This document shows, one piece after another, positions 35,146 to 44,240 of a DNA stretch of 64,000 bases (its first letter is position 1; each line of letters begins with the position of its first letter). A program made the position numbers and the translations under genes. This DNA comes from Oscillospiraceae bacterium (GTDB taxonomy: Bacteria > Bacillota > Clostridia > Oscillospirales > Oscillospiraceae), in contig CADARY010000002.1 of the NCBI GenBank assembly GCA_902790375.1, positions 25,488 through 89,487 of the forward strand. The letters run 5' to 3'. Below the pieces are notes generated by a model. It was given only the letters and a program-made list of their open reading frames with translations, made no database searches and was not told the origin of the DNA.

Positions 35146-36267
35146 ATGCCGCCCAACAGACACAGCGCAAGCTCCCGTTCTTCACGCTCGAGCGCTTCGA
35201 GATCGTCCTCAAGGCCGTCAGGCGGCGCGTTTCGCTCATCCGGCTCGCATTCTTCGTCTGCGCGCTCTTCGCGCGGCCCGGGCTCCCATTCTTCTTCCAG
35301 CCACAGCAGCAAGGCGTTTTCCGGCAGCAGCAGGGAAAGCGGCGGCAGGGCGCGGTCGAGCCAGGGGATCGCATCAGCGGGGCGGCCTCGCGTCAATCAG
35401 CCGGTCGGCTATCTTATCTCCGGAATCCTGCAGCCGACCATTTACTATGGACGACGGCACGACTATGTGTATTATCCGGAAGCCTGGACGGATACGGCCA
35501 CCGGTACCCATTACGAGAAGGGCTACTACGACGAGAACGGACAACGCTATGAAAGCGTGGCTTTCCAGGAAAACGGGAAGTATGAGAATGTTGCCTGTCA
35601 CTGCTCCTACTGCGGCAGCGACCATCTCCTGACTCTGAGCGAGGCAGATGTCGGCATCCGGAAGCTTCAGTGCCCCAACTGCGGCGCGCCGGTGGAAATC
35701 CGATCTGAGCTGGACGAAATAATCCGGGATGATAACAATACCCATGCTTATGCGTCCGAAGAATCTCTGCGGCCTTTTTATGAGAGACGGCAGGACAGAA
35801 AACGCCGCAGTTTTAGAAATATCCTGATCGTATTTCTGATTCTTCTCGGGCTGGGTACCGTGTATCAGAGGGTCAGAGCGAGCCAATTCAATGACCGCGC
35901 CTCTCAATCCTCTGTCCAGCAGATACAGACTGTAAACGCTGCGCACAAGGAGCCTGTATATCTGGAAAAGACCGGCCCCGCTTCTTACCGTGAAACCAGC
36001 AAGCCCTTAAACAACGGAAAAATCCTTGTCTGGGACGAGGACGCAGCGTGTTATTTTGATGAAGAGAGCGACTGCTGGCTCTGGTACAACACCGATGTGA
36101 GACCGGCGCTGTGGCAATACTGGTATGAGGATATCTCCTCCGAATTCGGCGAGTTCGGCTGGATGGAGCATGACACGGACGGCTGGTATATTGAGTCCTC
36201 GGCCGGGAACTGGATCCCGCTGCCGGAGGAATACGATGCTGACGAGCTGTGGTATATCGACGAGTGA
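35146..36267 (+). CDS. Arg/Ser-rich low-complexity protein with zinc ribbon, one TM helix and a Trp-rich tail
   Basis: 373 residues; AAGGAGG 10 bp before ATG 35146. Residues 5-75 are almost only Ser, Arg, Gly and His. A zinc ribbon follows (CHCSYCG and CPNCGAP, about 150-185), a transmembrane helix (NILIVFLILLGLGTVY, about 225-243), and a C-terminal external segment rich in Trp, Asp and Glu with repeated W-x-x-D/E patterns (CWLWYNTD, LWQYWYED, GWYIESSAGNWIPLP). No known family recognised. Opposite electrostatics at the two ends suggest nucleic-acid or anionic-polymer contact inside and polysaccharide or cation contact outside, but that is inference. Confidence 0.65.
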   Translation: MPPNRHSASSRSSRSSASRSSSRPSGGAFRSSGSHSSSARSSRGPGSHSSSSHSSKAFSGSSRESGGRARSSQGIASAGRPRVNQPVGYLISGILQPTIYYGRRHDYVYYPEAWTDTATGTHYEKGYYDENGQRYESVAFQENGKYENVACHCSYCGSDHLLTLSEADVGIRKLQCPNCGAPVEIRSELDEIIRDDNNTHAYASEESLRPFYERRQDRKRRSFRNILIVFLILLGLGTVYQRVRASQFNDRASQSSVQQIQTVNAAHKEPVYLEKTGPASYRETSKPLNNGKILVWDEDAACYFDEESDCWLWYNTDVRPALWQYWYEDISSEFGEFGWMEHDTDGWYIESSAGNWIPLPEEYDADELWYIDE

Positions 36268-36293
36268 CAGGAAAAGACAGGCTGGTGTATCGA

Positions 36294-37604
36294 ATGAACT
36301 ATCTCATAACGGATTTTGGCGCAGAAGGGGATGGAAAGGCCCTCAACACTGCCGCTATTCAAAAGGCCATTGACTGCTGCGCGGCTGACGGCGGCGGAAT
36401 GGTGATCATCCCTGCGGGGAAGTTTCTCTCCGGTACCATCTGCCTTAAATCGAATGTCGAGCTTCACCTCGAAAGCGGGGCCGAGCTTATTTCCAGTCTT
36501 GACCCGGCCGACATGCCGGATCTGATGGGCGGCTTTGAGGACGACAACCGTGACACCGGCTGGGAAGGAGGGTGCTTCCTCCTGGCGCGCCACGCCGAGA
36601 ACGTGACGATCTCCGGCGCCGGACGCATTGACGGGCGGGGCAGGGAAGTCTTCTACGAGGATGACGCTGACGGCGGCAGTCACGAAAGCCCCCTGAAGGT
36701 GCGCGGCTATCGCCCGCGCATGAGTTTCCTGGAGGATGTCCGGAATCTGACCGTCCGCGGCGTGACCTTTTACGATGCCGCGTTCTGGACGCTGCATATG
36801 GCGGGCTGCCGGAACGTGCTGATTGACGGCATTCGGATTGAAAACAATGAGCGCGGCCCGAACAATGACGGCATCGACCCGGATTCCTGCCAGAATGTGA
36901 TTATCCGCGGCTGTATCATCACCTGCGCCGATGACGCCATTGTTGTCAAGACAACGGCGCCGATGACAAAGAAATACGGCCCGTGCGAAAATATCCTGAT
37001 CTCAAACTGTATCTTGCGCTCCCATTCCTCTGCCTTGAAAATCGGGACAGAGACCTGGGGAGATATCCATCATGTTACCATGAGCGACTGTGTCCTGGAC
37101 CGCTGCACGCGCGGCATCGGCATCTGGTCCCGCGACGGGGGAAGAATCCATGACATTATGATTCACCATATCACCGGCAGCACACGCCGCTACCGGGACC
37201 GGGTCAAGCAGGATTCAGAGGTCGTTGTCTGGTGGGGCAAGGGGGAGGCGGTTTTCCTCTCGGCGACACAGAGAGCCGGTGTTGAGAGGATCCCCGGCGT
37301 GATCGAGTCGATTTACATGGATGACCTGCACATCACCTGCGAGGGCGCCATTATGCTTGCCGGGGAGACGGACTCCCCGATCCGCGACGTCAGCATACGG
37401 GATTCGTCCTTCACATGGAAAAGACAGGGCTCGCTGCCCCCGGACTGTCTGGACGAGCAGCCGTCAAAGAGGGGAGTCTATCCGTATGCGGTGCCGACAG
37501 TCTATATCCGCTGCGGTGAAAGAATATCGGTGCGCGATAAGGTCCGCTATGAAATAGACGATTCGATGAAAGAGTTCATACGCCATACGCTCGTCTTCGA
37601 GTGA
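36294..37604 (+). CDS. glycoside hydrolase family 28 (polygalacturonase-like)
   Basis: 436 residues from ATG 36294; GTG 36285 is an alternative and the ribosome site (GACAGG) is weak. Right-handed beta-helix with the GH28 carboxylates: ERGPNNDGIDPDS near residue 190 and CADDAIVVK near residue 213; the His motif is replaced by SHSSALKIGTE. N-terminus begins ITDFGAEGDG, typical of bacterial cytoplasmic exo-acting members. No signal peptide, so it probably acts on imported pectin or rhamnogalacturonan oligomers. Confidence 0.85.
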   Translation: MNYLITDFGAEGDGKALNTAAIQKAIDCCAADGGGMVIIPAGKFLSGTICLKSNVELHLESGAELISSLDPADMPDLMGGFEDDNRDTGWEGGCFLLARHAENVTISGAGRIDGRGREVFYEDDADGGSHESPLKVRGYRPRMSFLEDVRNLTVRGVTFYDAAFWTLHMAGCRNVLIDGIRIENNERGPNNDGIDPDSCQNVIIRGCIITCADDAIVVKTTAPMTKKYGPCENILISNCILRSHSSALKIGTETWGDIHHVTMSDCVLDRCTRGIGIWSRDGGRIHDIMIHHITGSTRRYRDRVKQDSEVVVWWGKGEAVFLSATQRAGVERIPGVIESIYMDDLHITCEGAIMLAGETDSPIRDVSIRDSSFTWKRQGSLPPDCLDEQPSKRGVYPYAVPTVYIRCGERISVRDKVRYEIDDSMKEFIRHTLVFE

Positions 37605-37648
37605 ATCCGCCGGGTCATGATTTTTTGCGTCATGCAGGGAGAATGCCT

Positions 37649-39871
37649 ATGAAAACGGGTAAAAAACAACAGCATATCCGTCTTGCGACGATGCTCTTGT
37701 GCGCAGTTCTTCTGTTCTCCGCCGCCATCATGCCAATCGCATGCGCCCAGGGCGAGACTCCCGGAGAGCTGCTCACGGTCGGCGTTCCTGTGGACCGCTG
37801 CCCGATCTTTTATCAGGACGCTGCGACCGGGGCTATCATGGGCATCGGTGTGGAGCTGATGCGCTTTGCCGCCGCGGAGGCGGGTTATGCCGCAAGCTTT
37901 CGCCCAATCACCGATGGCACGCTCAAATCAGCCCTCGACAATCCTGCTTATGATGTGATCCTTCCCTTTGGAAGCGCCATTCCCAGCGCAGCCGGCAAGC
38001 CGACCCTCGTCTCTGACAATCTCATGCAGACCCCCTTTACCTTCGTCACCGAGGGCAGCAGGGAACTGCCGGACATAAATGCCCTGCATGTGGGAATGCT
38101 TCGCTCCCTGGGCGGCGCGGTTGAGACGCTCCACCAGCTTTATCCCGACATGCAGATCATGAGCTATGAGACGATGGCCGACAGCGTGAAGGCCTTGCGC
38201 GCCGGCGAGGTCAATGCGCTGCTGCATAATTCCTTCGTCTGGAGCTATGTGCTGCAAAAGCCAGCCTACGAGGATCTTGTGGTTCAGCCCTCAACGGTGT
38301 TTTCCATGGACTTTCGGGCGGGCACACCGGATACGGAGCGCGGCCGGGAGATAATCGAACGCCTGAACGGAGGCATTGCCGCCATCAACGATACACGCCG
38401 TCAGGCAATCATTCTGGATTATACCTCCAAAAAGCTGTATAAGTATGACTTTTCCGATTATCTGCATGAATTTGGGCTGGTCTATGTGCTGGCGGCACTG
38501 CTGCTGGCGGCGGTGATCGTCATCGCCCTGCAGCAGATCAAGGCCGTCCGCAGGGAAGAGGAGCAGAAGCGCCAGCTGATGCTGGACTATGATCCGCTGA
38601 CCGGGGCCTTGAGCATGACGGGCTTCAGAAAACGGGTGGAGGAGCTGCTGCATGCTCATCCTGACTCGGCATATTGCCTTTCTTATAACAATATCCGGGG
38701 CTTTAAGTTCATCAATGACAGCCTTGGACGCTCAGCGGGTGACGATCTGCTCAGGATGTGGGCCAAGAAAACCATGGAGACCCTGACGGAGGAGGAAGCG
38801 CTCGGACGCATTACGGCAGACCATTTTGTCGTCCTTCGGCATATTTCGGGAGAGGAACAGGTACGCGAGGATGAAAAGCGCGTATTTGAGCCTGTGCAAA
38901 ACTTCTTCATCAATCAGGGGAAAGAGAACAGGGTTCAGATTTGCAGCGGCATCTATGTGCTGACGCCGAAGGATTACAGGATAATTGATGTCGATCATAT
39001 GCTGGATCTGGCCCGTGTTGCCGAAAAAAGAGTGCGCGAGAGCCGCAGCGGCGACTATGCCTTTTATAATCCCGATCAGTGGGAGAAGGGGAAGCGTATC
39101 TCCAATATCATCAACTATCTTCCCAAGGCGCTCCAGACAGGCGATATCCAGGTCTTTTATCAGCCCCAGGTGAACTATGAAACAGGGGTGATCACCGGCG
39201 CTGAGGCGCTTTGCCGCTGGGATCATACCAAGCTTGGCTGGCTGCGGCCGGATGAGTTTATCTCCACGCTGGAGGATGCCGGACTTATCTACGATCTGGA
39301 CTGTTATGTCTGGGAGACTGTCTGCCGGGATCTGCAGCGCTGGAATGAGCAGGGGAGCCGCCGCTTCGTGTCGGTCAATGTTTCCCGCGGGGATATCCGG
39401 GAGGACAGGGATATGCCCGGGCACTTTTATAACCTGGTGCAAAAACACGGTCTGACGCCGGATCAGCTTCGCATTGAGATCACGGAGACGGCTTATGTGG
39501 AGAGTCCGGAGCTTCTGATCGGCACTACGGAAAAGCTGCGCGCTTATGGCTTTCATGTGGAAATGGATGACTTCGGGAGCGGTTATTCCTCCCTGCACAT
39601 GCTCAAGGAGGTACCTGTAGACCGAATCAAGCTGGATCTCCACTTCCTGACAGAATCCGGCGATCCGAAAAAAAGCCGCACGATCGTCAGCTGCATGATT
39701 CAGATGATGCAGCTGCTGGGATTAAGGCTGATTGCCGAAGGCGTTGAAACGGCCGAGCAGGCGGACTTTCTGAAAAGCAAGGGCTGCGTTGAGATGCAGG
39801 GCTATTACTTTTATAAGCCCCTGCCTGTGCGGGAATTTGAACGCATCATGGAAGAGCAAAAGGGCAAGTAA
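37649..39871 (+). CDS. c-di-GMP phosphodiesterase: solute-binding sensor, TM, degenerate GGDEF, EAL
   Basis: 740 residues from ATG 37649 (AGGGA 8 bp upstream). Signal peptide, then a periplasmic-binding-protein type 3 domain (about 38-260), a transmembrane helix (about 276-296), a GGDEF domain whose signature reads RITADHF (387-393) and so should not make c-di-GMP, and an EAL domain with GAEALCRW (517-524), NVSRGD, EITETAY, DDFGSGYSS and EGVET all intact. It should degrade c-di-GMP in response to an external amino-acid-like or sugar-like ligand. A terminator follows. Confidence 0.9.
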   Translation: MKTGKKQQHIRLATMLLCAVLLFSAAIMPIACAQGETPGELLTVGVPVDRCPIFYQDAATGAIMGIGVELMRFAAAEAGYAASFRPITDGTLKSALDNPAYDVILPFGSAIPSAAGKPTLVSDNLMQTPFTFVTEGSRELPDINALHVGMLRSLGGAVETLHQLYPDMQIMSYETMADSVKALRAGEVNALLHNSFVWSYVLQKPAYEDLVVQPSTVFSMDFRAGTPDTERGREIIERLNGGIAAINDTRRQAIILDYTSKKLYKYDFSDYLHEFGLVYVLAALLLAAVIVIALQQIKAVRREEEQKRQLMLDYDPLTGALSMTGFRKRVEELLHAHPDSAYCLSYNNIRGFKFINDSLGRSAGDDLLRMWAKKTMETLTEEEALGRITADHFVVLRHISGEEQVREDEKRVFEPVQNFFINQGKENRVQICSGIYVLTPKDYRIIDVDHMLDLARVAEKRVRESRSGDYAFYNPDQWEKGKRISNIINYLPKALQTGDIQVFYQPQVNYETGVITGAEALCRWDHTKLGWLRPDEFISTLEDAGLIYDLDCYVWETVCRDLQRWNEQGSRRFVSVNVSRGDIREDRDMPGHFYNLVQKHGLTPDQLRIEITETAYVESPELLIGTTEKLRAYGFHVEMDDFGSGYSSLHMLKEVPVDRIKLDLHFLTESGDPKKSRTIVSCMIQMMQLLGLRLIAEGVETAEQADFLKSKGCVEMQGYYFYKPLPVREFERIMEEQKGK

Positions 39872-39883
39872 AAGAAAGAGAAA

Positions 39884-39947
39884 GCCCGGCTGCGATGCTT
39901 TTACTGCTTAAACAGAGCGGCAAAAGCGTTTGCAGCCGGGCAATTTT
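39884..39947. terminator. bidirectional terminator between the EAL gene and PPi-PFK
   Basis: Long hairpin: GCCCGGCTGC (39884-39893) pairs with 39932-39941; the inner part extends with GCTTTT/AAAAGC. Followed by AATTTTT on the plus strand. Confidence 0.85.
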
Positions 39948-41188
39948 TACTTTGCGAGAACCTTCTTGAGCTTGGCGTAGCGGGGCAGAGAATCAACGCG
40001 CGGAAGCTCCGGCTCACCCTGGATCAGGGGCAGGACGTAGTCAATGAACTCGTGCTTGAGGCCGTTGCCTTCTTCGTTGATCCACTCCAGGGGGACCTTC
40101 TTCTCATAGTTGGCAACAGAGGAGAGGGGAAGGAGCACATATTTGCAGTGATACTTGCCGTCGATCATCTCGCGCTCGAAGGCGACCATCTTGCCGGTTA
40201 CTCCGTTGACGGCGTTCTTCACAGCTTCCATGCCGGCAGTGCAGGCTTCGGTGACGTCAGTCGCAGAGGCGAGGTGAGCACCGCAGCGCTGCAGCAGGCT
40301 CAGCTCAATACCGCGGACCTTGGCGCCGGTGTGAGCCTTGATGATCTCGGCGAGCATGGTGGCAAGGCCGCCGAGCTGAGCATGACCGAAGCCGTCGGTC
40401 GCAGAGGTCTTTGCCTCCGAAACGAAGCTGCCGTCGGCATAGTGGATGCCTTCGGACACGGCGATAAAGCATTTGCCGTTCTGCTTATAGATGCGCACAA
40501 CATCAGACAGGAACTTGTCCATATCGAAGTCGAGCTCGGGCAGATAGATGAGATCGGGGCCGGAGCCGTAAGCCGTGGCCAGGGCAGCGCTTGCGGCAAG
40601 CCAGCCGGCATGGCGGCCCATGATCTCCACGACGGTGATCATGCCGCTGTCGTAAACGCGGGCGTCCTTGTTGATCTCCATGCAGGAGGTGGCGATATAC
40701 TTGGCTGCGCTTGCAAAGCCGGGGCAATGGTCAGTACCGAAGAGGTCGTTGTCGATGGTCTTGGGAACGCCCATCACGTGGCAGGCATAGCCGACAGATT
40801 CCATATAGCGGCTGATCTTGTTGCAGGTATCCATCGAGTCGTTGCCGCCGTTGTAGAAGAAATAACGGACATTGTATTTCTTGAAAATCTCAAGAATGCG
40901 CTTGTAATCGGTATCGTCGTCATCAGGGTCTGCAATTTTGTAGCGGCAGGAGCCCAGCTCGGAAGAAGGCGTGTGCAGCAGGAGCTTCAGCTCTTCGGGA
41001 TCTTCCTCGTCCATGACAAACAGCCTGTCATCCAGAACGCCCTTGATACCGTGATTTGCGCCGTAGACCTTTGTGATCTCTTCGGCGTCAAGCGCAGCGC
41101 GAATCACGCCGTAGGCGCTGGCGTTGATAACAGCCGTGGGACCGCCGGACTGGCCGAAGATGCAGGAGCCGATGAGTTTCTCAGACAT
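39947..41188 (-). CDS. pfp: pyrophosphate-dependent 6-phosphofructokinase
   Basis: 413 residues; CTGGAGGAATT precedes ATG 41188. Substrate loop GQSGGPTAVINAS (12-24); phosphate-donor loop reads GGND (114-117) where ATP enzymes have GGDG; PKTIDND (142-148) with Lys in place of Gly is the hallmark of PPi-dependent enzymes; MGRHAGW follows. Performs the reversible phosphorylation of fructose-6-P with PPi. Divergent from fba, giving an adjacent pair of glycolytic genes with overlapping promoters. Confidence 0.9.
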   Translation of the reverse strand: MSEKLIGSCIFGQSGGPTAVINASAYGVIRAALDAEEITKVYGANHGIKGVLDDRLFVMDEEDPEELKLLLHTPSSELGSCRYKIADPDDDDTDYKRILEIFKKYNVRYFFYNGGNDSMDTCNKISRYMESVGYACHVMGVPKTIDNDLFGTDHCPGFASAAKYIATSCMEINKDARVYDSGMITVVEIMGRHAGWLAASAALATAYGSGPDLIYLPELDFDMDKFLSDVVRIYKQNGKCFIAVSEGIHYADGSFVSEAKTSATDGFGHAQLGGLATMLAEIIKAHTGAKVRGIELSLLQRCGAHLASATDVTEACTAGMEAVKNAVNGVTGKMVAFEREMIDGKYHCKYVLLPLSSVANYEKKVPLEWINEEGNGLKHEFIDYVLPLIQGEPELPRVDSLPRYAKLKKVLAK

Positions 41189-41239
41189 TTTAATTCCTCC
41201 AGTTATTTAAAATTTATTTGTTTTTGTAGAAAGTCCATA

Positions 41240-41268
41240 TTGATTATAGACTGGAATGAGGATATAAT
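41240..41268 (+). promoter_or_regulatory. sigma-A promoter for fba
   Basis: TTGATT (41240-41245), 17 bp, TATAAT (41263-41268). On the opposite strand a TATAAT at 41243-41248 could serve pfp, so the divergent promoters overlap. Confidence 0.78.
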
Positions 41269-41275
41269 ATTAACG

Positions 41276-41308
41276 AAAATTTGTAAATGTGCTTTTTGTA
41301 CAAATTTT
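41276..41308 (+). promoter_or_regulatory. hairpin at the 5' end of the fba mRNA
   Basis: Inverted repeat AAAATTTGTA / TACAAATTTT (41276-41285 and 41299-41308) begins where transcription should start. Could be a stabilising 5' stem-loop or an operator for a repressor. Confidence 0.5.
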
Positions 41309-41333
41309 TAAAAAAATAAAGGAGATTTGTGTT

Positions 41334-42302
41334 ATGCCTCTTGTATCCACGAAAGAAATGTTTGCGAAAGCCTATAACGGCGGCTATGCTGTCGGCGCTT
41401 TCAACGTCAACAATATGGAGATCGTCCAGGGCATTACCGAGGCCGCCGGCGAACTGAAGAGCCCTGTGATTCTTCAGGTTTCCAAGGGTGCCCGCGCTTA
41501 TGCCAACCACACCTATCTGGTAAAGCTGGTCGAGGCTGCCGTTATCGAGAATCCCGAGATCCCCATCGCGCTGCATCTTGACCACGGCGATACCTTTGAG
41601 CTGTGCAAGTCCTGCATCGACGGCGGCTTCACCTCCGTTATGATCGACGCTTCCTCCAAGCCCTTCGACGAGAATATCGCCCTGACCCGCAAGGTTGTTG
41701 AATATGCCCATGACCATGGCGTTGTGGTCGAGGCTGAGCTCGGCACCCTCGCCGGTGTTGAGGATGAGGTCTCTGTTGAGCATGGACACGAGAGCTACAC
41801 CCGCCCCGAAGAGGTGGAGGAGTTTGTCAGCCGCACCGGCTGCGACTCTCTGGCAATTGCCATCGGCACCTCTCACGGCGCATACAAGTTTAAGGCTTCC
41901 CAGTGCACCCGTAATGCTGACGGCATCCTGGTTCCGCCTCCGCTCCGTTTTGATGTCCTGAAGGAGTGCATCAAGCGCCTGCCCGGTTTCCCGATCGTGC
42001 TGCACGGTTCTTCCTCCGTTCCGCAGGAGTTCGTGAAGATGGTCAACCAGTACGGCGGCAATATGCCCGACGCCATCGGCATCCCCGAGGATCAGCTCCG
42101 CGAGGCCGCAAAGCTTGCAGTCTGCAAGATCAATATCGACTCCGATATCCGCCTGGCCATGACCGGCAATATCCGCAAGTACTTTGCCGAGCATCCCGAT
42201 CACTTCGATCCGCGCCAGTACCTCAAGCCCGCACGCCAGGCCGTCAAGGACATGGTTGCTCATAAGATCGTACACGTTCTTGGCTCTGACGGTAAAGCCT
42301 GA
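41334..42302 (+). CDS. fba: class II fructose-bisphosphate aldolase
   Basis: 322 residues from ATG 41334 with AAAGGAGAT upstream. Zinc/catalytic motifs: HLDHGDTFE near residue 81, GHESYTRPEE near residue 150, IGTSHGAYKF near residue 178, LHGSSSVPQ near residue 222 and the phosphate-binding KINIDSDIR. Cleaves fructose-1,6-bisphosphate. Strong ribosome site and a consensus promoter fit a highly expressed gene. Confidence 0.95.
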   Translation: MPLVSTKEMFAKAYNGGYAVGAFNVNNMEIVQGITEAAGELKSPVILQVSKGARAYANHTYLVKLVEAAVIENPEIPIALHLDHGDTFELCKSCIDGGFTSVMIDASSKPFDENIALTRKVVEYAHDHGVVVEAELGTLAGVEDEVSVEHGHESYTRPEEVEEFVSRTGCDSLAIAIGTSHGAYKFKASQCTRNADGILVPPPLRFDVLKECIKRLPGFPIVLHGSSSVPQEFVKMVNQYGGNMPDAIGIPEDQLREAAKLAVCKINIDSDIRLAMTGNIRKYFAEHPDHFDPRQYLKPARQAVKDMVAHKIVHVLGSDGKA

Positions 42303-42337
42303 TTGCATTCCGCCGAAATCATCAGGGAGGTGGCAGA

Positions 42338-43987
42338 ATGCCCCAAAAACATGTAAAACCCACGCCGCCCAAGATAGACAAGGCAAAGCTTTCCGCCACA
42401 TTAAATAATTCTCTGGTTATTAGACTTGTGATCGCGTCGGTCATATTTGCGATATCACTGATTGTATCCATGCCGGACTTTGTCAGCATTATCCTGCTGG
42501 TTCTGGCAGCAGCGCTCGCCGGTTATGATATCATCCTGAAAGCTGTGGAGTCTGTAGAGAGCGGCAGCTACTTTGACATGCCGGTACTCGTTGTACTGAC
42601 TGCGGTTCTTGCATTCTTCATTGGCTTCGGGATCGAGGGGACAGCCGTTGTGCTGCTCTATCAGATCGGGATGCTTCTTCTGAATTACGCGAAGGATCAC
42701 ACTCGGAAAGCAGCGCTTGATCTGCTGCGGGATCAGGATGACGGTATTGCCGCACATATGCAGGAGATCGTCATGGACGACGAGAAGACCTCCATGTCGA
42801 TTCAGAAGGTGATGGGCGGCAGCGCCGGAATGGTGCTGAAGCTCGCCATGCTGCTGGCAGTGATTTACGCAGTCGTGATGCCGATCATTACAAGCATGAG
42901 CTTCAGCGTCTCGATTCACAGGGCGCTGATTATCCTGCTTGTCGCAACACCTTTTTCCGTTGTTACCGCAATTCCTATGGCCGGGACTGTCGGTCTCTGC
43001 CATAGTGCCCGGCAGGGGATCGTCTTCACTGATGCTGAAAGTCTGGAGTCAATGGCTGATGTTTCAGTTGCAGTCTTTGACAAGAACGGCATCTTTACCG
43101 AGGAATGCCCCAGAATCATCGCCATGCACTCCGATGTGCTGGACTATGATACGTTTTTGAACTTTGTCGCGCATGCTGTCTATTACTCCGAGCAGCCTGT
43201 TGCCAATGCTATCTCCGCTGTTTATGATCGTGACTATAAGCTTGATGTAATCAAAGACTTTCGCGAGATTCCCGGCTATGGCGTTGAACTGTCCATTGAC
43301 GGAATCGGCGTCACGTTTGCGACGAAGGAGTATCTGGAAGAACAGGGGATCCATGTAGAAGAGAGCAAGAACAGTGTCGGAACGGCATACTACATGGTCG
43401 TAGCCGGCAGACCTATGGGAAAAGTCGTCATCTCATCTGATGTGAACCAGGATCTGGAAAGCCTGGTCCCGGAAATGAAGAAGCTCGGGGTTTCCAGATG
43501 TGTTCTGCTCAGCGAGGACAGCAAAGAGGCAGCTCAGCAGTTTGCGGAGATGCTGAATTTCTCAGAAATGTATGCGCAGTGTGATGCCGAGAAAAAGCTG
43601 CGCATCATCAGTGAAATTGCGCACAAGACCAAAGGCGCCGTGCTGTTTGTGTATTCCAACGGCATTGAGGCGCACAGCGACGCAGCGGTGGATATCCGGG
43701 TTAATAATCGCGCGAAGTACGCCGACGCAATTGTTCTGCCGGATGCAGTAAGTAATCTGCCTATGGCAAAGCGCGTATCGGCCCGTGTTCGTGAGATTTG
43801 CATTGAGAATGCGCTGTTTGCTTTCGTCGTGAAAGCCGTGCTGATTTTCCTCAGCATCATCGGCTACTGTAATCTGTGGTTTGCAATTTTCATTGATTTT
43901 GCAGCCGCGGTTGCTACAGTCCTTAACACAATCCGTGTTACGAGCGCATCTCTGCGCAGCAGGCTCCGCTACAAGATGGGTAAATGA
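42338..43987 (+). CDS. degenerate P-type ATPase homologue (probably catalytically inactive)
   Basis: 549 residues; GGGAGGTGG upstream of ATG. Layout follows a P1B-type metal ATPase: N-terminal helices, a helix pair near 165-220, a HAD-like P domain and N domain, and C-terminal helices at 490-535. Every key motif is altered: DKTGT reads DKNGI (248-252), the membrane CPC reads TPF (204-206), the A domain is cut to about 40 residues with no TGE, SEHP reads SEQP (284-287), and the GDGxND loop reads SNGIEAHSD (440-448). The frame is intact and codon use matches neighbours, so it is a maintained protein, not a decaying gene. A non-pumping scaffold or metal-sensing role is possible. Lies 35 bp after fba. 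Confidence 0.78.
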   Translation: MPQKHVKPTPPKIDKAKLSATLNNSLVIRLVIASVIFAISLIVSMPDFVSIILLVLAAALAGYDIILKAVESVESGSYFDMPVLVVLTAVLAFFIGFGIEGTAVVLLYQIGMLLLNYAKDHTRKAALDLLRDQDDGIAAHMQEIVMDDEKTSMSIQKVMGGSAGMVLKLAMLLAVIYAVVMPIITSMSFSVSIHRALIILLVATPFSVVTAIPMAGTVGLCHSARQGIVFTDAESLESMADVSVAVFDKNGIFTEECPRIIAMHSDVLDYDTFLNFVAHAVYYSEQPVANAISAVYDRDYKLDVIKDFREIPGYGVELSIDGIGVTFATKEYLEEQGIHVEESKNSVGTAYYMVVAGRPMGKVVISSDVNQDLESLVPEMKKLGVSRCVLLSEDSKEAAQQFAEMLNFSEMYAQCDAEKKLRIISEIAHKTKGAVLFVYSNGIEAHSDAAVDIRVNNRAKYADAIVLPDAVSNLPMAKRVSARVREICIENALFAFVVKAVLIFLSIIGYCNLWFAIFIDFAAAVATVLNTIRVTSASLRSRLRYKMGK

Positions 43988-43993
43988 AAAGGG

Positions 43994-44022
43994 GACGGCT
44001 GTCAATTTCGACAGCCGTCTTT
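43994..44022 (+). terminator. terminator after the fba/P-type homologue unit
   Basis: Perfect 10-bp stem GACGGCTGTC / GACAGCCGTC (43994-44003, 44010-44019) with a 6-nt loop, then TTTTAT. Confidence 0.85.
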
Positions 44023-44133
44023 TATAAAAAAGCCTTGCTTCGCATGCGCGCGTTGTATTGCGGCAAAATGCAGCGGCATTTTCGATCACAGATTCACATC
44101 GCGGTTTTTCAAATGAAAAGCCATACCGGGGGC

Positions 44134-44161
44134 TTGACATTTTGACCGGCATGCGTATAAT
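44134..44161 (+). promoter_or_regulatory. sigma-A promoter of the tyrosine recombinase gene
   Basis: TTGACA (44134-44139), 16 bp, TATAAT (44156-44161): near-perfect. Gives a leader of about 100 nt. The stretch 44024-44133 upstream shows nothing recognisable. Confidence 0.82.
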
Positions 44162-44169
44162 ACAAATCG

Positions 44170-44240
44170 AAAGGGAACCGAGACAGGTTCCTTTAAGAAA
44201 CGACATCGAATCTCACATAATATAAATTTAGCGAGATTCG
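44170..44240 (+). promoter_or_regulatory. two stem-loops in the recombinase leader
   Basis: Stem 1: 44170-44179 with 44186-44194 (one bulge). Stem 2: CGAATCTC (44207-44214) with GAGATTCG (44233-44240), whose loop contains ACATAAT. Neither is followed by a U-run, so attenuation is not obvious; RNA control or a protein-binding site is possible. Confidence 0.45.
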
